Below, one piece after another: positions 62,278-64,000 of a stretch of 64,000 nt of DNA. Source of the stretch: Natrinema salinisoli (lineage in GTDB: Archaea; Halobacteriota; Halobacteria; Halobacteriales; Natrialbaceae); assembly GCF_020405205.1 (NCBI RefSeq), contig NZ_CP084469.1:4030001-4094000 (forward strand), read 5' to 3'. Position numbers and translations under genes: made by a program. Every line of letters begins with the position of its first letter. Position 1 is the stretch's first letter. The notes under the pieces are model-generated. The model was not told the origin of the DNA. It saw nothing but the letters and a program-made list of their open reading frames with translations, and ran no database searches.

Positions 62278-62407
62278 AGGTTCGGAGTCACGCAGTACGC
62301 ACAAAAACGTGTCGTCTCTTCGAAAGGTATGTGGGAGGGGTCGGCGCTCGTTCGGTACTCGAGAGCAGACACCGCCGCAGACGCACTCTCGGGTGACCGA
62401 TCCGACG

Positions 62408-63808
62408 TTATTCGACCATGTCAGGCTCTTCGCCGGCGTCCTGCTGGACCCAGATCGTCTTCGTGTTCACGAACTCCCGAATTCCCTGACGCGAGAGTTC
62501 CCGTCCGTAGCCAGAGTCCTTCACGCCGCCGAAGGGGAGTCGGGGATCGGACTTGACGAGTTCGTTGACGAACGCGAGTCCCGACTCGAACTGGCGGGCG
62601 ACCCGCTCGCCGCGCTCGAGGTCCTCCGTCCAGACGCTCGCGCCGAGCCCGAATCGGGTGTCGTTGGCTTTCTCGATGGCGGCTTCTTCGTCGGGCACCC
62701 GGAACACTGTCGCAACCGGGCCGAACAGTTCCTCCTGGTCTGCGGGCGCGTTTTCGGGAACGTCCGTCATCACCGTGGGCGGGTAGAACGCGCCGTCGCG
62801 GTCCATCGGCGCGCCGCCGAGTTCGATCTCGCCGCCCTGTTCGACCGTCTCTTCGACCTGCTCGTGGAGTTCCTCCATGAGGTCTTCGCGGGCTTGCGGT
62901 CCGATGTCGGTCTCGTCGTCCATCGGATCGCCGACGGTCTGTGCGTCCATCTCGTCGACGAAGCGGTCGACGAACTCGTCGTAGACGTCGTCGACCACGA
63001 TGAACCGCTTGGCCGCGATACAGGACTGGCCGTTGTTGATGAGCCGCGCCTGGACCGCCGTCTCGACGGTCTGTTCCATCGGCGCGTCCTCGAGAACGAC
63101 GAAGGGATCGCTCCCGCCGAGCTCGAGGACGGTCTTCTTGAGCTGGCTCCCGGCGGACTCGGCGACTGCTCGACCGGCACCGTCGCTGCCGGTGATGGTG
63201 ACGGCCCGTACTCTGTCGTCCTCGATCACCTCGTCGATCTCGCTAGAGCTGATCAGCAGGGACGTGAACGCGCCCTCCGGGAAGCCCGCTTGCTCGAAGA
63301 CGTCCTCGATAGCCCGCGCACAGCCGGGGACGTTCGAGGCGTGTTTCAGCAGGCCGACGTTACCCGCTGCGAGGTTCGGGGCCGCAAAGCGGAACACTTG
63401 CCAGAAGGGGAAGTTCCACGGCATGATCGCGAGCACCGGGCCGATCGGCTGGTAGGCGACGACCGTCTTCGCGCGCTCGTCGCTCGCGACGACCTCGTCC
63501 TGGAGGTGTTCCGCGGCGGTCTCGGCGTAGTAGTCACAGACCCACGCGCACTTCTCGACCTCGGCGTGCGCCTGTCCGATGGGTTTCCCCATCTCTTCAG
63601 TCATTAGTTCCGCGTACTCGTCCTCGCTCTCCCGGAGGATGTCGGCGGCCTTCGCCAGCAGCCGCTGTCGCGTTTCGATCGGCGTCTCGCTCCACTCCTC
63701 GAAGGTCTCGGTCGCCCGCTCGAGGTGGTCGTCTCGCTCCTCGTCGGAGGTTTCCTCGAAGCTGTCGACGACGTCTCCCGTCGCCGGATTGGTACTCTCG
63801 ATGGACAT
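62408..63808 (-). CDS. NAD(P)-dependent aldehyde dehydrogenase, succinate-semialdehyde type
   Basis: The ATG at 63808 gives 466 residues. The catalytic cysteine lies in NNGQSCIAAKRFIV and the general base Glu in TVLELGGSDPFVV. The N-terminal part has AIMPWNFPFWQVFRFAAPNL, and the C-terminus has GLAFVNELVKSDPRLPFGGVKDSGYGRELS. These features match the succinate-semialdehyde dehydrogenase branch (SSADH). The exact aldehyde cannot be certain. It is transcribed away from the next gene at the right edge. Confidence 0.92.
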   Translation of the reverse strand: MSIESTNPATGDVVDSFEETSDEERDDHLERATETFEEWSETPIETRQRLLAKAADILRESEDEYAELMTEEMGKPIGQAHAEVEKCAWVCDYYAETAAEHLQDEVVASDERAKTVVAYQPIGPVLAIMPWNFPFWQVFRFAAPNLAAGNVGLLKHASNVPGCARAIEDVFEQAGFPEGAFTSLLISSSEIDEVIEDDRVRAVTITGSDGAGRAVAESAGSQLKKTVLELGGSDPFVVLEDAPMEQTVETAVQARLINNGQSCIAAKRFIVVDDVYDEFVDRFVDEMDAQTVGDPMDDETDIGPQAREDLMEELHEQVEETVEQGGEIELGGAPMDRDGAFYPPTVMTDVPENAPADQEELFGPVATVFRVPDEEAAIEKANDTRFGLGASVWTEDLERGERVARQFESGLAFVNELVKSDPRLPFGGVKDSGYGRELSRQGIREFVNTKTIWVQQDAGEEPDMVE

Positions 63809-63929
63809 GCAGTGACCGACCACGACGAACTGCTTAGTACGCGGGGCTGCCTACCAAAGGCACGCCCCGGTCCGTCACGATAGTTCGTGCCGCACAACCC
63901 CTATCCCAGTCGAGTTCATAGCAGCGGCA

Positions 63930-64000
63930 ATGGCAATTCGCACGTACCACGACGATTCGCAGCCGCCGCCCGAGCGGGGAACGCACGACTCGCATCCACC
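63930..64000 (+). CDS. Start of a gene cut by the right edge, unknown product
   Basis: An ATG at 63930 opens a frame (MAIRTYHDDSQPPPERGTHD) that runs to the right edge without a stop. It is divergent from the aldehyde dehydrogenase, at a promoter-sized distance of 121 bases. Only 23 codons are visible, rich in Pro, His and Asp. No function can be given. Confidence 0.4.
   Translation, partial: MAIRTYHDDSQPPPERGTHDSHP

Overview
The window comes from a haloarchaeal chromosome. Most of it is GC-rich, the predicted proteins are strongly acidic, exported proteins carry twin-arginine signals, and several genes have a TATA-like box 25-30 nt before the start codon (leaderless or nearly leaderless transcripts). 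Many small proteins belong to families I know only from haloarchaea. Genus cannot be fixed from this evidence; a member of the Natrialbaceae-type haloarchaea is a reasonable guess.

Layout. 1-1,060 is an AT-rich, unsettled stretch: a truncated ORF, a small two-helix membrane protein and a frameshifted IS5-type transposase fragment. 1,066-11,202 holds a sugar-nucleotide-type epimerase, a secreted LVIVD/PKD protein, thiazole synthase thi4 (with a tandemly duplicated 3' end), a MATE exporter, a Tat lipoprotein hydrolase of the BAAT type and topoisomerase I. 11,482-18,673 holds a 1,399-residue HEAT-repeat/PQQ-propeller fusion, a methyltransferase, a LysE exporter, a secreted protein and an HD hydrolase. 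19,007-33,435 is mainly acyl-CoA and central metabolism: the small (B12) subunit of methylmalonyl-CoA mutase with its GTPase MeaB, a thiolase/DUF35 pair, an M42 aminopeptidase, a CtaA-CtaB fusion for heme O/A, an acyl-CoA dehydrogenase, an acyl-CoA ligase and small regulators. 33,597-40,010 holds a squalene/phytoene synthase, an HTTM-DCC pair, a 3-hydroxyacyl-CoA dehydrogenase and an AbrB-type protein.

The most notable block is 40,115-52,850: a form I (aerobic, Mo-Cu) carbon monoxide dehydrogenase locus. coxG-coxM-coxS-coxL, an XdhC-YHS fusion, coxD, coxE, a DUF364 gene, an XdhC/coxF gene and a DUF2061 gene all run rightward, and all but one of the junctions overlap at stop/start codons. moeA and a MocA-like nucleotidyltransferase run divergently from the same intergenic region, which contains a nested palindrome. 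CoxL has the form I signature AYRCSFR with Cys387. The block thus appears to supply enzyme, molybdenum cofactor and maturation factors, with two metal-handling domains (YHS, DUF364) as candidates for copper/sulfur site assembly. It ends in a 78-bp nested inverted repeat, a fragment of a P-type-ATPase metal-binding domain and a hairpin typical of an IS200/IS605 end.

53,376-64,000 returns to core genes: an HhH protein, fructose-bisphosphate aldolase and fructose-1,6-bisphosphatase (gluconeogenesis), a Tat-exported trypsin-like protease, an acyl-CoA carboxylase carboxyltransferase subunit, two PH-domain membrane proteins coupled to a MaoC hydratase, a succinate-semialdehyde-type dehydrogenase and the start of one gene at the right edge. 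I saw no rRNA, tRNA or CRISPR array.
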